64,000 nucleotides of DNA from Nocardia sp. alder85J (GTDB lineage Bacteria > Actinomycetota > Actinomycetes > Mycobacteriales > Mycobacteriaceae): positions 682,001-746,000 of the forward strand of contig NZ_JAIUCZ020000003.1 in assembly GCF_020176955.2 (NCBI RefSeq), in the 5' to 3' direction. The notes under the pieces were generated by a model. It made no database searches and was not told the DNA's origin. It saw only the letters and a program-made list of their open reading frames with translations. The position numbers and the translations under genes were made by a program. This document shows positions 1 to 10,493 of this stretch, one piece after another. How positions within the stretch are numbered: position 1 is the first letter of the stretch; each line of letters opens with the position of its first letter.

Positions 1-335
1 AGCACCGCGATCCCGTTGGCGCCGGAGGTGTGCGCCACGATCGCGCCCGGACGCACCACCGCGGCGGCGGCCAGGCCCGCGACCAGGCCGGACAGTTCGG
101 CATCCGGCACCGCGAGAATCAGCAGTTCGCTGCGAGCGGCCACCTCGGCGGCGGGCAGGATCTGCGATTCGGGTAGCCGTGCGCGCGCCCGGCGCACCGA
201 GGCGTCGGAAATCGCGGACACCCCGAACACCACATGTCCGGCACGCTCCAGCGCGGCGCCCAGCGCCGAACCCACGCGTCCCGCCGAGACGATTCCCACC
301 GTCAGACGTGCAGGCGCAAAGTGACTGGAGGTCAC
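1..335 (-). CDS. Rossmann-like / DUF2520 oxidoreductase (5' part, runs off left edge)
   Basis: The first 111 codons of a minus-strand gene that continues left of base 1. The protein opens with a Rossmann beta-alpha-beta (TVGIVSAGRVGSALGAAL, about residues 12-29), followed by LPESQILPAAEVAARSELLI and AVPDAEL, the usual layout of Rossmann-like/DUF2520 proteins. In mycolic-acid actinobacteria this gene sits between the folK-DUF3180 genes and panC/panD, so a role near pantothenate synthesis is often assumed; that is context only. The GTG start at 335 is preceded by GAGAGGA at a workable distance. NAD(P) binding is visible; the substrate is unknown. Confidence 0.8.
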   Translation of the reverse strand, partial: MTSSHFAPARLTVGIVSAGRVGSALGAALERAGHVVFGVSAISDASVRRARARLPESQILPAAEVAARSELLILAVPDAELSGLVAGLAAAAVVRPGAIVAHTSGANGIAV

Positions 336-760
336 CGTTGTCCTCTCGAAATGATGCTTCGACACAGTTCCAGTCCCGCGAAAGCGCAGGTACCGGACTT
401 ACCGAGTCGAGGATAGGCGGGCGGCCACGGCCGCGGCCAGCATCACGGCCGTGATGTTCGCCTCACGGGGCGCTCGCCGCCGCCGAGGGCCGCAGTGGTG
501 GACACCGACGACCACCGCGGCGGCCCTCACACAACGCGCTGCCGGGTACAACCCGCCCGTCCAGGGCCCTGCACAGCTCGGCCACTGTGGACACCGGGCA
601 ACCCAGGCAGGCCCACATCGGCACACCGCCCGGGACAACCCGACATCCGAGACTCGCAGCGCTCGCCGGTGGCAATCGGGCAACGCGGGACGCAGTGGTC
701 CGGGTGGGCAATCGCTGTGGATACCCGGCGGCCCACCGGGGGTCACCGGGCATCGACGGC
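336..760. other. Intergenic region, 425 bp
   Basis: No convincing gene is seen. Reading frames here are rich in Arg, Pro and Cys and look like high-GC shadows. The stretch separates the DUF2520 gene from the end of the DUF6779-type gene, so the DUF2520 gene (possibly with pan genes) probably has its own promoter here. No clear -35/-10 pair was recognised. Confidence 0.4.
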
Positions 761-2392
761 TCACTGCTTGGGGTCGTCGTCCTGTTCCGAGCGCAGGTTG
801 GCCATGATCTCGGCGACCGAGAGGCGGTGGGTGCTGCCCTCCGCCGCGCGGCGGCGGCGACGGGCGCCGGCGGTGCCGATCGGGGGTTCCTCCGCCGCGG
901 GCGGCTGCTGCTGGTCCTGCCAGCCGGGCGCCGTCGGGTGGGCCGGGGGCGGCTCCCAGCCGTTGCGGGCCGACCGGTCACCGTCGCGCGGCGCGGCGTC
1001 GCGGGCCGGGCCCGGCTCGCGGGCCACATTGGGTTCCCGGGTGGCGCCGCGGTCCCAGATCGCGCCACCGCGTGGCGCTTCGGCGGGCCGGGGGGCGTCA
1101 CCGTTCCAGGAGGCGTTGCCGCGGATCGCGTCCCCGGCCCACGGTTCGGCGCCGCGAGCGGGTCCGCCCGGCCAAGCCGTCTCGTCCGGGGTCGGAGCAG
1201 CTGCGCCGGTTCCGTTGCCCCGGAACGCATCCCGGGGCCGGCCCGGCTCGTCCCGGGTGGGTTCCGCGGGCCGGGCCGGCTCGTCCCGAGGCGGACGTCC
1301 GGGCCAGGCCGGATTGCCGGACCGGTCTCGCAGCGCCTCACCGGGCCAGTCCTCGTCGTCCCAGTCCCTGTCGTCGCGGGCCGGGTCGGCGGGCCGGGCC
1401 ATGGGGTCGCGGGCCGGGTCACCGGGCCGGGCTGCGTCGTTCCGGGTGGTTCCGGCCGGCCAGGAGGGCCGGTCCTGCGGTTCGCCCCAGCCGGATTCGT
1501 CACGACGGTCACGATCGGCGCGGCGGTCGCGGTCGGTCTCCCGGTCGCCTGTGCGGGCGATCGGCTCGGTGTGCCGGACACCCGGCTGCGGCAGGCCGAA
1601 CGACTCGAACTGATCGAACGGGTCGAACACGCCCGTGCGGTAGTCGTCGAAACTGGCGAAGGTCTCCGACGCGTGCGAATCCAGGAAGGCCGCGAACGAG
1701 ATGTCGGAGGGATGCGGATCGGCGGTCGGATCGGGTTCGGCGTTCTCCGGCGGCACGATCGACGTCTCGGCGGTCACCGGATCGTCGTACGGGCTGGCGA
1801 AGGCGGGCGGCTCGGGGTGGTCCGGTTCGAAGACCGGAGTCATCGAGAGGGAGGACAGCGGTGGAGCGTTCCAGGGGTCCCAGTCGGTATCCGTGTGGTT
1901 ACCGTTCGCCGACGACGCGCTCGGAAGTTCCTGAATTCGGAAGGCGTCGGCGTGCAGAGCGGGCCGGTGGTCCATCTGGACTCCGTCGAACAACCGCTGC
2001 AGGTTCTCCCGCAATACCGCCAGTTCGGCACGCAGAGCGGCCAACTCGGCCGACTCGGTACCGACCTCTTCCCGAACCCGCGATTCGACCTGATGCTCGA
2101 ATTCGCGGCGCGCGCTGACCTCGCGTTCCAGCTGCAACTTGTAGACCTTCTGCAGGTCACGCATCTTGACCTGATCGTCGGTCGACTCCCGGCGATATCG
2201 CGTCGCCGCGAGCGCGCCGAGCACGGCCGCCCACAGCGCGGCCACCAGGCCGATCCGGACCAGTTGCAGACTGTCACTGAAGATCAGGAACACACTGGCA
2301 ATCAGACCGAGCAGAATCAAAAGGCCGAGAACAAGTTTCCCCGTGTCACCCCGGTGCCGCCGGGAAGCACTGCTACGGGAGGGTGGAGCCAT
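761..2392 (-). CDS. DUF6779-like membrane protein
   Basis: A 543-aa protein at the place of the Rv3604c-type gene of mycobacteria, downstream of folK and DUF3180. Residues about 20-65 hold two hydrophobic segments (LVLGLLILLGLIASVFLIFS and GLVAALWAAVLGALAATRY). A charged helix likely to form a coiled coil follows (LQKVYKLQLEREV; later LAALRAELAVLRENLQRLF). The rest, about residues 240-500, is low complexity with many R/P/D/E/G repeats of the type PARD/PTRDE and no recognisable fold. Expected at the membrane with the long tail in the cytoplasm. Function unknown; it is likely cotranscribed with the folate genes (70 bp after the DUF3180 gene). Confidence 0.8.
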   Translation of the reverse strand: MAPPSRSSASRRHRGDTGKLVLGLLILLGLIASVFLIFSDSLQLVRIGLVAALWAAVLGALAATRYRRESTDDQVKMRDLQKVYKLQLEREVSARREFEHQVESRVREEVGTESAELAALRAELAVLRENLQRLFDGVQMDHRPALHADAFRIQELPSASSANGNHTDTDWDPWNAPPLSSLSMTPVFEPDHPEPPAFASPYDDPVTAETSIVPPENAEPDPTADPHPSDISFAAFLDSHASETFASFDDYRTGVFDPFDQFESFGLPQPGVRHTEPIARTGDRETDRDRRADRDRRDESGWGEPQDRPSWPAGTTRNDAARPGDPARDPMARPADPARDDRDWDDEDWPGEALRDRSGNPAWPGRPPRDEPARPAEPTRDEPGRPRDAFRGNGTGAAAPTPDETAWPGGPARGAEPWAGDAIRGNASWNGDAPRPAEAPRGGAIWDRGATREPNVAREPGPARDAAPRDGDRSARNGWEPPPAHPTAPGWQDQQQPPAAEEPPIGTAGARRRRRAAEGSTHRLSVAEIMANLRSEQDDDPKQ

Positions 2393-2462
2393 GCCCGCAA
2401 GGGTAGCCTGCTCAGCTGAATCCGGCGCGTTTCTGAACAGGTGATAAGGAACGCATCGATAA

Positions 2463-2933
2463 CTACGCGGTAGCAGATTCGTCCGGTGGCTCGCTCGGCG
2501 CGCGACAGCAATACTCCAGCCACAGTGCGGCCGCCACCAGGGCCAAGCCGGCCACCAGACCGATGATGGCGCCGGGGGTGTCGGACGCCGCCGCGTGCAG
2601 GGTGGGCCGCTGCGGATACACCCAGATCAGGAACCCCAGCCAGACTCCGGCGGCCAGCGATCCGACCTGCGCGGACGCCTTGGCCAGTGCGACCGCCCGG
2701 GCCACCGTGATCGGATGCAGTTGCCGCGGCCCGTCCCCGATCCGCTCGTCGCCGACGCGGGCCCGGACCACGAAGCCCAGCACCGCCTCCAGCGCCGCGA
2801 CCGGATAGAGCGAGGCGCCCGCGATCGCGGTGATCGGCGGGAAGCTGGAATACGCCCAGCGCGTGGCGATCCAGGCGACGACCGCCGCGACCAGCACGTT
2901 CGCCGTCAGGTCCAGTACCCTGGTCGGCTTCAT
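2463..2933 (-). CDS. DUF3180 membrane protein
   Basis: A 156-aa protein with four hydrophobic segments: VLVAAVVAWIATRWAY, TAIAGASLYPVAALEAVLGF, GSLAAGVWLGFLIWVY and IIGLVAGLALVAAALWLEY. Length, start (MKPTRVLDLTANV) and position directly after folK match the DUF3180 family of actinobacterial folate operons. ATG 2933 was chosen. A GTG at 2942 that overlaps the folK stop (GTGA) would add three residues and give translational coupling, and cannot be excluded. Function unknown. Confidence 0.85.
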   Translation of the reverse strand: MKPTRVLDLTANVLVAAVVAWIATRWAYSSFPPITAIAGASLYPVAALEAVLGFVVRARVGDERIGDGPRQLHPITVARAVALAKASAQVGSLAAGVWLGFLIWVYPQRPTLHAAASDTPGAIIGLVAGLALVAAALWLEYCCRAPSEPPDESATA

Positions 2934-2938
2934 GACGT

Positions 2939-3481
2939 TCACCGGGAGACCGCCCCCAGCGTCAGATCGGTGCGCCGCACCCCGTCCCGCTCGGCGGGAT
3001 CGAGGGCGGCCAGCAGCTCCCGCACCGGCAGTGATCGGCCGTCCACCTCCAGCGTCGCGTCGGGTTCGGCGGCCAGCCACGGCACCAGGACGAAGGCCCG
3101 GTGGTGGGCCTGGGGATGCGGCAGGATCAGCTCGGGATCGGTGCTGTGCACCGGCGTCGCCGGGCCGCCGGCCGGATCGGCGGTGGCACAGCAGATCACG
3201 TCCACGTCGAGGGTGCGCGCGCCCCAGCGCACCTCGCGGACCCGGTTCGCGGCCTGTTCCAGCCGCCGGCCGCGGTGCAGCCACTCCCGGGGGTCGGCGG
3301 CCGGATCGTCCACCACCAGCACGGCATTCAGGTAGTCGTCCTGTTCCACGCCGCCCCAGGGCGCGGTGGTGTAGATCGGCGACACCGCCACCAGCCAGGG
3401 TGCGAACGCGTCGGTGACGCTGCGCAGATGCGCCTGCCGGTCACCGAGATTCGATCCGATCGACAGCACCGCCCGGCTCAC
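2939..3481 (-). CDS. folK: 2-amino-4-hydroxy-6-hydroxymethyldihydropteridine pyrophosphokinase (HPPK)
   Basis: Transfers pyrophosphate from ATP to 6-hydroxymethyl-7,8-dihydropterin, giving the substrate of FolP. At 180 aa it has the usual HPPK landmarks: the N-terminal [28 protein letters not shown] for pterin binding, and the signature [11 protein letters not shown] with the two metal-binding Asp residues, then [17 protein letters not shown]. The gene overlaps folB by 4 bases (ATGA), so the two are translationally coupled. Cytoplasmic. Confidence 0.95.
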   Translation of the reverse strand: MSRAVLSIGSNLGDRQAHLRSVTDAFAPWLVAVSPIYTTAPWGGVEQDDYLNAVLVVDDPAADPREWLHRGRRLEQAANRVREVRWGARTLDVDVICCATADPAGGPATPVHSTDPELILPHPQAHHRAFVLVPWLAAEPDATLEVDGRSLPVRELLAALDPAERDGVRRTDLTLGAVSR

Positions 3482-3861
3482 GACACCGCCTCGGGGGTGC
3501 GGGTGCGGGTGGTGACCACCCGGACGTCGGCGAAGGTGTGCGGGATCGGCGCCGAGGGTTTGTGCACGGTCACCTCGGCCGCGGCGATGCGGGGATCGGC
3601 GGCCAGTACGGCATCGGCGATCTCCGACACCACCGTCTCGATCAGGTCGCGCGGCGGGCCCGCCACGATGCGCACCGCCAGCTCGGCGAGCATGCCGTAG
3701 TCGATGGTGGCGGCCAGATCGTCGGTGGCCGCGGCCGCCGCGAAATCCGTCCGGATGGTGATGTCGACGACGAACTCCTGACCGTCGCGCCGCTCGTAGT
3801 CGAACACGCCGTGATAGCCGAACGCGCGCAGGCCGCGCAGTTCGATCCGATCGGTACTCAC
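3478..3861 (-). CDS. folB: Dihydroneopterin aldolase
   Basis: Cleaves 7,8-dihydroneopterin to 6-hydroxymethyldihydropterin and glycolaldehyde. The 127-aa length is typical. [16 protein letters not shown] (about residues 15-30) carries the conserved Tyr and Glu, and [15 protein letters not shown] near the C-terminus carries the catalytic Lys. It overlaps folP upstream and folK downstream by 4 bases each, forming one coupled translational unit. Confidence 0.95.
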   Translation of the reverse strand: MSTDRIELRGLRAFGYHGVFDYERRDGQEFVVDITIRTDFAAAAATDDLAATIDYGMLAELAVRIVAGPPRDLIETVVSEIADAVLAADPRIAAAEVTVHKPSAPIPHTFADVRVVTTRTRTPEAVS

Positions 3862-4805
3862 CTGACTCCCTGTCGCCGTCGATCCGCGTCGATCGCGTTC
3901 GTACCCGTTCCCGCGGCGGTGTCCGCCGGGTTCGCCGTCCCCGCGCCGCCGCGCCGCCAGGCGTCGGTCACCGCCACGGCGTCCAATGAGGACCGCACAT
4001 CGTGCACCCGCACCCCCCAGGCGCCGTGCCAGGCGGCCAGCGCCGAGACGGTGGCCGTCGCCACCTCGCGGCCGTCGGGCGGGCGCGGAATCGCCGGTGC
4101 GTCGCCGTCGCCCGGTTCGGCCAGCAGCGACCCCAGGAAACGCTTGCGGGACGCGCCGACCAGCACGGGCAGCCCCTGCCCGACCAGCCGCGGCAGCGCG
4201 TGCAGCAGCGCCCAGTTGTGCTCGGCGTTCTTCGCGAAACCCAGGCCCGGATCCAGCACCAGCCGGCTCGGGTGCACACCCGCCGCCAGCGCGAGATCCA
4301 CCTGTGCCGACAATTCGTCGATCACCTCGGTGACCACGTCGTCGTAGTGCTCCGCCGGACCCGGGTGCCGATAGTCGGCCGCCGCCCGCCAGTGCATGAG
4401 AACCCAGGGAATCCCGGCGTCCGCCACGACCCGGACCATATCCGGGTCGGCGCGGCCGCCGGAGACGTCGTTGACCACCGATACCCCCGCCTCGATCGCC
4501 GCGGCGGCCACGCTCGCCCGCATGGTGTCCACGCTGGTGGGGACGCCCGCGGCGACCAGTTCCCGGATCACCGGCGCCACCCGGGCCGCCTCGGCCGCGG
4601 GATCCACCCGCACCGCGCCCGGCCGGGTGGACTCACCACCCACGTCGATGATGTCGGCGCCCGTGCCGAACAGCCGGATACCGTGCTCGACCGCCAGCAC
4701 CGGATCGAGGTACCGGCCGCCGTCGGAGAAGGAGTCGCTGGTCACATTCACGACTCCCATGACCACACAGGACCGTCCGGCGCGAGGCGTGATCAGGGGG
4801 ATCAT
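3858..4805 (-). CDS. folP: Dihydropteroate synthase
   Basis: Condenses hydroxymethyldihydropterin pyrophosphate with p-aminobenzoate; this is the sulfonamide target. All DHPS signatures are visible: [15 protein letters not shown] at the N-terminus, [45 protein letters not shown] and GASRKRFLG. The 315-aa length includes a C-terminal Ala/Gly/Thr-rich tail of about 25 residues not needed for the TIM barrel. It starts 60 bp after the folE stop and overlaps folB by ATGA. Confidence 0.96.
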   Translation of the reverse strand: MIPLITPRAGRSCVVMGVVNVTSDSFSDGGRYLDPVLAVEHGIRLFGTGADIIDVGGESTRPGAVRVDPAAEAARVAPVIRELVAAGVPTSVDTMRASVAAAAIEAGVSVVNDVSGGRADPDMVRVVADAGIPWVLMHWRAAADYRHPGPAEHYDDVVTEVIDELSAQVDLALAAGVHPSRLVLDPGLGFAKNAEHNWALLHALPRLVGQGLPVLVGASRKRFLGSLLAEPGDGDAPAIPRPPDGREVATATVSALAAWHGAWGVRVHDVRSSLDAVAVTDAWRRGGAGTANPADTAAGTGTNAIDADRRRQGVR

Positions 4806-4865
4806 GGGCAGTATCTTCGCCTATCCTTTTCTGCCTGTCGCCGCCGGTCTCCGGCTGTCGCGACG

Positions 4866-5486
4866 CTATTTGCGAAGGATGAGATCGAGCGCCTCGGCGC
4901 GCGAGGACGCGTTGGTCTGCAACAGGCCGCGCACCGCCGAGGTGGTGGTGCTCGCACCCGGTTTGCGGATGCCGCGCATCGCCATGCAGAGGTGCTCGGC
5001 CTCGACCACCACGATCGCGCCGCGCGGATCCAGCTTGCGCATCACCGCGTCGGCGATCTGACTGGTGAGCCGCTCCTGCACCTGCGGCCGCTTGGCGTAC
5101 AGATCGACCAGCCGGGCCAGCTTCGACAGACCTGTCACCCGGCCGTGCGTGCCGGGGATGTACCCGACGTGCGCGACCCCGTGGAACGACACCAGATGAT
5201 GCTCACAGGTGGAGTACATCGGGATGTCACGAACCAGCACCAGTTCCTGGTGCCCCTCGTCGAACGTGGTGTTCAGCACCGCGTCGGGCTCGGTGTAGAG
5301 CCCCGCGAACACCTCGCGGTAGGCGCGGGCCACCCGGGACGGGGTGTCGACGAGACCCGGTCGATCCGGGTCCTCGCCGACCGCGATCAATAATTCCCGG
5401 ACCGCCGCCTCGGCTCGTGCCTGATCGAAGGGGCGACCGGTCTCGAGCGCTACGGGACCGGAAACGACACGGTTGTTGACCGACAC
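4866..5486 (-). CDS. folE: GTP cyclohydrolase I (FolE)
   Basis: First step of folate synthesis, GTP to 7,8-dihydroneopterin triphosphate. 206 aa from GTG 5486. This start was chosen over upstream codons because GGAGG lies about 8 nt before it and because the family begins near [14 protein letters not shown]. Zinc and catalytic residues are present in [20 protein letters not shown] and in [18 protein letters not shown] (Cys, His, His, Cys). It follows ftsH by 74 bp on the same strand. Confidence 0.95.
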   Translation of the reverse strand: MSVNNRVVSGPVALETGRPFDQARAEAAVRELLIAVGEDPDRPGLVDTPSRVARAYREVFAGLYTEPDAVLNTTFDEGHQELVLVRDIPMYSTCEHHLVSFHGVAHVGYIPGTHGRVTGLSKLARLVDLYAKRPQVQERLTSQIADAVMRKLDPRGAIVVVEAEHLCMAMRGIRKPGASTTTSAVRGLLQTNASSRAEALDLILRK

Positions 5487-5560
5487 TCGGGACACCTCCA
5501 CAACATCTCGGGCACCGGCAATCTTTCGGCACCCCGATAATCGAGCGTAACCACAGCCGA

Positions 5561-7939
5561 TCAGTGCCGGCCGTTCGGACCGTCCCACTCGCTCGACTCG
5601 CCGTCTCCATTCGGTGCGGGACGACCCGACTGCTCCTGGTCGGGACGGTTCCAGCCCCGGCCGTAGCGGATGCCACCGGCCGGCGCCCAGCCCGCGGAGG
5701 GCTGGCTGCCCGGGTAGCTCTGACCGCCGTAGCCCGGCGGCGTGCCGCCACTACCGGATTGTCCGCCCTCGGCGTCCTCGACCGGCGGCCAGCCCGGGGC
5801 CGACCAACCGGCGGGGGCGCCGTAGTCCGGCCGCGAGCCGTGCGTGCCGGGACGCGGGTAGGGCTGTCCGGCACCGGGCACCGGATACGGCTGCGGGGCC
5901 TGCTGCGCGGGCACCGGATAGCCGTAGGCGGGCTGCCGGCTGCCGCCGTCGGCGGGACCGCCGACCGGGACCGGTGCGGTCGCGGGCACCTCGGGGGGCC
6001 AGGGCTCGCCGCGCTCGGCGGCCAGCTCCCGCGGCGTCTTCACCGGCGGACGGTCGGATGGGGTGCGCTCACCGAAATCGTTGAACGCGGTGATCCGCGG
6101 CCGCTTCTCGACCGTCGACAGCACGCCCTCGAGTTCCTTGCGGTGCAGCGTCTCGCGCTCCAGCAGCGCGGTGGCCAGCGCGTCGAGTTCGTCGCGGTAC
6201 TCGTTGAGGATCGCCCACGCCTCGGTGTGCGCGGCCTCGATGAGGTTGCGCACCTCCTCGTCGATCTCCCGGGCGACCTCGTGCGAGTAGTCCGAGTTCA
6301 TCCCCATCGAGCGGCCCAGGAACGGGTCGCCCTGCTCCTGGCCGTAGCGCACCGCGCCCAGCCGCGCGCTCATGCCGTATTCGGTGACCATCGCGCGAGC
6401 GATCTTGGTGGCCTGATCGATATCGGAGGAGGCGCCGGTGGTCGGCTCGTGGAAGACCAGTTCCTCGGCCGCGCGGCCGCCCATGGCCATCACCAGCCGG
6501 GCGATCATCTCCGAGCGGGTCATCAGGCCCTTGTCGTCCTCGGGCACGGTCATGGCATGGCCGCCGGTGCGGCCGCGGGCCAGGATGGTGACCTTGTAGA
6601 CCGGCTCGATATCGGGCATGGCCCAGGCCGCCAGCGTGTGGCCGCCCTCGTGGTACGCGGTGATCTTCTTCTCGTGCTCGCTGATGATGCGGCTCTTGCG
6701 CCGCGGGCCGCCGATGACCCGGTCGACCGACTCCTCCAGCGAGGCGCCGGTGATCACGTTGCCGTGTTCGCGGGCGGTCAGCAGCGCCGCCTCGTTGATG
6801 ACGTTGGCCAGATCGGCGCCGGACATGCCGACGGTGCGCTTGGCCAGGCCGTCCAGATCGGCGTCGGGCGCGATCGGCTTGCCCTGCGAGTGCACCCGCA
6901 GGATGGACCGGCGACCGGCCAGATCGGGATTGCTGACCGGGATCTGCCGGTCGAAGCGGCCCGGGCGCAGCAGCGCCGGATCCAGGATGTCGGGACGGTT
7001 GGTGGCCGCGATGATGATCACGCCGGTGCGGTCGCCGAAGCCGTCCATCTCGACCAGCAGCTGGTTCAGCGTCTGCTCGCGCTCGTCGTGCCCGCCGCCG
7101 AGGCCGGCGCCGCGCTGGCGGCCGACCGCGTCGATCTCGTCGACGAAGATGATGCAGGGACTGTTCTGCTTGGCCTGATCGAACAGGTCGCGTACGCGGG
7201 AGGCGCCGACACCGACGAACATCTCGACGAAGTCCGAACCGGAGATGGTGAAGAACGGCACTCCCGCCTCGCCGGCCACGGCCCGGGCCAGCAGCGTCTT
7301 ACCGGTACCGGGCGGGCCGTAGAGCAGCACACCCTTCGGGATCTTGGCGCCCAGGGCCTGGTAGCGAGCCGGATTCTGGAGGAAGTCCTTGATCTCGTAG
7401 AGCTCCTCGACCGCCTCGTCGGCGCCGGCCACGTCCGCGAACGTGGTCTTGGGCATGTCCTTGGTCAGCTGTTTGGCCCGGGACTTGCCGAAGCCCATCA
7501 TGCCGCCGCGGCCACCGCCCTGCATGCGGGCCATCACGAAGACGAACAGGCCCAGCAGGATCACCATCGGCAGCACGAACAGCAGCACCTGGGTGAACCA
7601 GCTGTCCTGTTTGACGGCGGTGTTGTAGGGGGCGCCGGAGTCCTGCACGTCCTTCAGGACCTGGGCGGACACCTCGCTGCCGCCCGGGTACTTGGCGATG
7701 ATCTGGGACGAGCCGCTGGTCGCATCGGTGCCCTTGTTCAGGGTGATGCGCAGCTGCTGTTCCTTGTCATCGATCTGCACCTGTTTGACGTTGGCTTTGT
7801 CCTGCAACTGGCTGAGCGCCACCGACGTATCGACGTTCTTCCAGCCGCGCGTGTCGTTGCTGAAATAGCTGACCAGATAGATCACGAGCAGGATGCCCGC
7901 GACTATGGCCAGGTTGCGAAACACTGTCTTGCGGTTCAT
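5561..7939 (-). CDS. ftsH: ATP-dependent zinc metalloprotease FtsH
   Basis: Membrane-anchored AAA+ protease for quality control of membrane and soluble proteins. 792 aa with a first membrane segment at about 8-25, an extracytoplasmic domain, and a second segment at about 117-137 ([20 protein letters not shown]). Walker A GPPGTGKT covers about 208-215 (Lys 214), with Walker [12 protein letters not shown]. The zinc site is HEGGH at 430-434; most bacterial homologues have HEAGH, and the Ala-to-Gly change keeps both His and the Glu. Residues from about 650 form a Pro/Gly/Tyr-rich tail typical of actinobacterial FtsH. It heads the folate cluster. Confidence 0.96.
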   Translation of the reverse strand: MNRKTVFRNLAIVAGILLVIYLVSYFSNDTRGWKNVDTSVALSQLQDKANVKQVQIDDKEQQLRITLNKGTDATSGSSQIIAKYPGGSEVSAQVLKDVQDSGAPYNTAVKQDSWFTQVLLFVLPMVILLGLFVFVMARMQGGGRGGMMGFGKSRAKQLTKDMPKTTFADVAGADEAVEELYEIKDFLQNPARYQALGAKIPKGVLLYGPPGTGKTLLARAVAGEAGVPFFTISGSDFVEMFVGVGASRVRDLFDQAKQNSPCIIFVDEIDAVGRQRGAGLGGGHDEREQTLNQLLVEMDGFGDRTGVIIIAATNRPDILDPALLRPGRFDRQIPVSNPDLAGRRSILRVHSQGKPIAPDADLDGLAKRTVGMSGADLANVINEAALLTAREHGNVITGASLEESVDRVIGGPRRKSRIISEHEKKITAYHEGGHTLAAWAMPDIEPVYKVTILARGRTGGHAMTVPEDDKGLMTRSEMIARLVMAMGGRAAEELVFHEPTTGASSDIDQATKIARAMVTEYGMSARLGAVRYGQEQGDPFLGRSMGMNSDYSHEVAREIDEEVRNLIEAAHTEAWAILNEYRDELDALATALLERETLHRKELEGVLSTVEKRPRITAFNDFGERTPSDRPPVKTPRELAAERGEPWPPEVPATAPVPVGGPADGGSRQPAYGYPVPAQQAPQPYPVPGAGQPYPRPGTHGSRPDYGAPAGWSAPGWPPVEDAEGGQSGSGGTPPGYGGQSYPGSQPSAGWAPAGGIRYGRGWNRPDQEQSGRPAPNGDGESSEWDGPNGRH

Positions 7940-8285
7940 AGAGCGTCGGCCGGCGGGCCAGTCCTTTCCGGTGTCTTCCGGGTGCTTGCCTACTATGCGT
8001 GCGATCAGGTCGGCGTGCGATCGGTTCGGTGCTCGTCCGCTCGATTCCCGCCGACTGCGGCGGAAAAGGATGCGGACAAGCCACGTTACCGCGTACGGTC
8101 TACTCGATACATCGCGCAGTTCGGCAGCTATCGCAGTTCAACAGGTAAACGGCCGGAGAATGCTTCTGGTTCCCGGCTCGTGCCGGGACCGACCCGGACA
8201 GACGCTGCCTCTGTCCATCCGCATGCCCCTCATCATGGCATGCGGGTCCTATTGTGAGTGACAACACAACAAGAGCGCAGGGGGT
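7940..8285. other. Divergent promoter region between ftsH and the 8286 gene
   Basis: 346 bp between two divergently transcribed genes, so it must contain the ftsH promoter (leftward) and the promoter of the rightward gene. Composition is less GC-rich than its surroundings between 8090 and 8280. No specific box was identified with confidence. Confidence 0.4.
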
Positions 8286-9218
8286 ATGGACATAGTCGAG
8301 CTACGGACACCCACAGCGATTCTGCGACACGGCGACGGGCGGCTGACAGTGCTGCGACCGGGTACCGACGGCGAGCGGGTGCTCGACGTTCCGGTGTCCG
8401 AGCTGCTCAAGGTCCGGCTGAACCGCCGCGCGGACGACGCCGTCGTCATCGAGATCTACCTGCGATACCCGACACCCGTACTCACCGGGATCCCGGCCGA
8501 CCGGACACCCCTGCCGGTACTCATCGCCGAGCACGACGTCCCGGCGGCGATGGTGATCGTGGAGCGTCTCAACGCCCAGATCCTGGAGACCCAGCGCATC
8601 GACATGTCCATGCCGGACCTCACCCCGCCGGCGCCGGAATGGGGCCGCAGCGGGCCGACCAGGGCCGATGTGGACCGTGCGGTGAAGCGGATGGCGCCGC
8701 AGCGCGACACCCGGCCGGCCGTCACCGCCCTGCACCGGCTGGTCGCCGCCGACGAGTTCGCCCTGGAGACCGCGGTGGTGGTCACCGATACCGACACCGT
8801 GCCGCCCCCGGCCGGGCGCGGGGTGCTGGCCGTCACCACCGAGCGCATGCTGTTCGTCCCGGTCGGCGCGGACACCCGGCACGCCTACGAGATGCCGATC
8901 GCGGCGCTGATCTCCGCCCAGCCCACCGACGACTCGGCGCCCGACAGCGGCGGCGACTTCGGCATCGACGTGTTCGACGGCAATCTGACCATGCACTTCA
9001 CGGGCACCGACCGGGCCGACACCGATCGGGTGATCGGCGCGCTCAACTTCGCCGTGCAGCGCGCCTCCGCCGAGGGCGCGGTGGCCGTGCCCGATCCGGG
9101 CGTGTCACAGCTGTATTCCGAATGGGATCTGCTGGTGGAACGGCACTCCCTCGGCATGGTGGACGACGCCCAGTTCCAGCGTTACGGGCGCGGCATCCTG
9201 CGCTCACTGCCCGACTGA
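8286..9218 (+). CDS. Hypothetical protein with a PH-like central part and SHOCT-like C-terminus
   Basis: 310 aa, not recognised as a named family. GCAGGGGGT just before ATG 8286 supports the start. Residues about 130-265 contain GRGVLAVTTERMLFVPVG, which resembles the central strands of bacterial PH-like (YokE-type) domains. The last 30 residues (LLVERHSLGMVDDAQFQRYG) look like the short SHOCT helix pair that often ends such proteins. No signal peptide or membrane segment is seen. Both domain suggestions are by eye and need a profile search. It stands alone, transcribed away from ftsH. Confidence 0.75.
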   Translation: MDIVELRTPTAILRHGDGRLTVLRPGTDGERVLDVPVSELLKVRLNRRADDAVVIEIYLRYPTPVLTGIPADRTPLPVLIAEHDVPAAMVIVERLNAQILETQRIDMSMPDLTPPAPEWGRSGPTRADVDRAVKRMAPQRDTRPAVTALHRLVAADEFALETAVVVTDTDTVPPPAGRGVLAVTTERMLFVPVGADTRHAYEMPIAALISAQPTDDSAPDSGGDFGIDVFDGNLTMHFTGTDRADTDRVIGALNFAVQRASAEGAVAVPDPGVSQLYSEWDLLVERHSLGMVDDAQFQRYGRGILRSLPD

Positions 9219-9246
9219 CCGCACCACCGCGCCCGAACCGGACCGA

Positions 9247-10089
9247 TCAAGAGGCCTGGACGTCGCCGTCGCCCCGCAGCCCGATGCGCCGCCACGGGCT
9301 GGTCGGCCGCATCCACAACCGCAGCAGTTCCAGCCGGCGATCCAGACCGCCGGACTTGAGTTCGGCCAGATCCTCACAGGCCTGCCAGTAGGTCCAGCCG
9401 GTCAGATAGGAGTCGCCGAACTGCCGCCAGTTGCGGTACCGGCGCTGGGCCGGCGGCAGGGCCCGCATGACGTACTCCCAGGCCACGTCGGCGTCCAGGT
9501 AGCCCGCGGTGAACGCCATCCGGGCCACCGCCACCACCCGGGCCAGATCCCACGCGGCGATGTCGGCCGGCAGCGGCTGGGTGAGATGGTCGGTCAGCCC
9601 CAGCTTGATCGCCTGCGACCAGATGTCGTAGTCGCGGACCAGCGCCTCCGGGTTGTCCATGCCCCGGAAGGAGCCGACCTGCCGCAGGAAGGCCCGGTGC
9701 CGGTCGGCCCGCTCGCCGAACCGGTCGCGTTCGGGCGAGTTCACCGAGGCCGTCACCAGCGGATGCACCAGTTCGTACAGCGGGGCGTGCATCCCCTCCA
9801 GCAGTTGTTCCATCGACGCCATCGCCTGGGCGCCGTCGGTGATGCCCCAGGCGCCGGTCAGGGTGTCGATGGCCAGTTCGCGCCGGTCACCCAGCGGGTG
9901 CTGGCGTTCGGGACCGAGCAGCAGCGCATCGTGGAACGCGTCCCAGCGCGCCGAATAGAAGGCGCCCAGCGACAGCGCCCGCAGTTCGTCGTCGGAGACC
10001 TGCGCGCCGGACCAGTGGTCGTCCTCCCGCCGATCCAGCTCCTCGTACGGAAACGTGGTCAGGGTCGGCATGTCACGGGCAGCAGCCAT
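9247..10089 (-). CDS. DUF1266 domain protein
   Basis: A soluble 280-aa protein with the DUF1266 layout: ITDGAQAMASMEQLLEG in the middle and AWDLARVVAVARMAFTAGYLD followed by SYLTGWTYWQACEDL near the C-terminus. That family covers Trp- and Gly-rich helical proteins of unknown role found near secretion and toxin genes. The start is uncertain: GGAGG directly abuts ATG 10089, while ATG 10071 lies 18 nt beyond it and ATG 10107 lies upstream. Convergent with the preceding gene, divergent from the DUF2277 gene. Confidence 0.75.
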   Translation of the reverse strand: MAAARDMPTLTTFPYEELDRREDDHWSGAQVSDDELRALSLGAFYSARWDAFHDALLLGPERQHPLGDRRELAIDTLTGAWGITDGAQAMASMEQLLEGMHAPLYELVHPLVTASVNSPERDRFGERADRHRAFLRQVGSFRGMDNPEALVRDYDIWSQAIKLGLTDHLTQPLPADIAAWDLARVVAVARMAFTAGYLDADVAWEYVMRALPPAQRRYRNWRQFGDSYLTGWTYWQACEDLAELKSGGLDRRLELLRLWMRPTSPWRRIGLRGDGDVQAS

Positions 10090-10229
10090 CCTCCGATTGT
10101 GTCGCATCGATCTTGATCGAGCACGGTTTTCGGTCTCTGGTTCGCGTCGGCGGGTTCGCAACCCAGTATTTTCACACCGAGTTCGATCAGAGCCGACGCG
10201 GGCGGCTGCCGAGCGCTACTCTCGGCCCC

Positions 10230-10481
10230 ATGTGCAGAAGTATCACCGTCCTGCGCGGGCTCGAGCCCCCTGCCACGGAGCAGGAGATCTACGCGGCGGC
10301 CCAGCAGTACGTGCGGAAGGTCGGTGGCCTGTCCGGTTTGTCCTCCACCACCAAGCCCGCCTTCGACAAGGCGGTGGCGGCGATCGCGGCCGCGACCACC
10401 ACGTTGCTGGCGGAGCTGCCCGATCGCCGGGTACCGCCGTCGACCGAGCCGCCGCTGCGCCGGCTGGCCGCGGCGGACTGA
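10230..10481 (+). CDS. DUF2277 family protein
   Basis: A small 83-aa protein beginning MCRSITVLRGLEPPATEQE, then AAAQQYVRKVGGLSG and FDKAVAAIAAATTTLLAELP. This is the standard DUF2277 pattern (MCR-I-L, EPPAT, QYVRK), a short cytoplasmic family of unknown function. The upstream in-frame extension to 10113 lacks this conservation and was not used. It ends 12 bp before the PfkB-type gene, so the two are probably cotranscribed. Confidence 0.88.
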   Translation: MCRSITVLRGLEPPATEQEIYAAAQQYVRKVGGLSGLSSTTKPAFDKAVAAIAAATTTLLAELPDRRVPPSTEPPLRRLAAAD

Positions 10482-10493
10482 CCGCAGGCAACC

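Noticed and set aside
5564..8257. An 897-codon open frame on the plus strand opposite ftsH
   Set aside because: It is the antisense shadow of ftsH in high-GC DNA: His/Val/Asp/Gly/Arg-rich without motifs, while the minus strand shows every FtsH signature.
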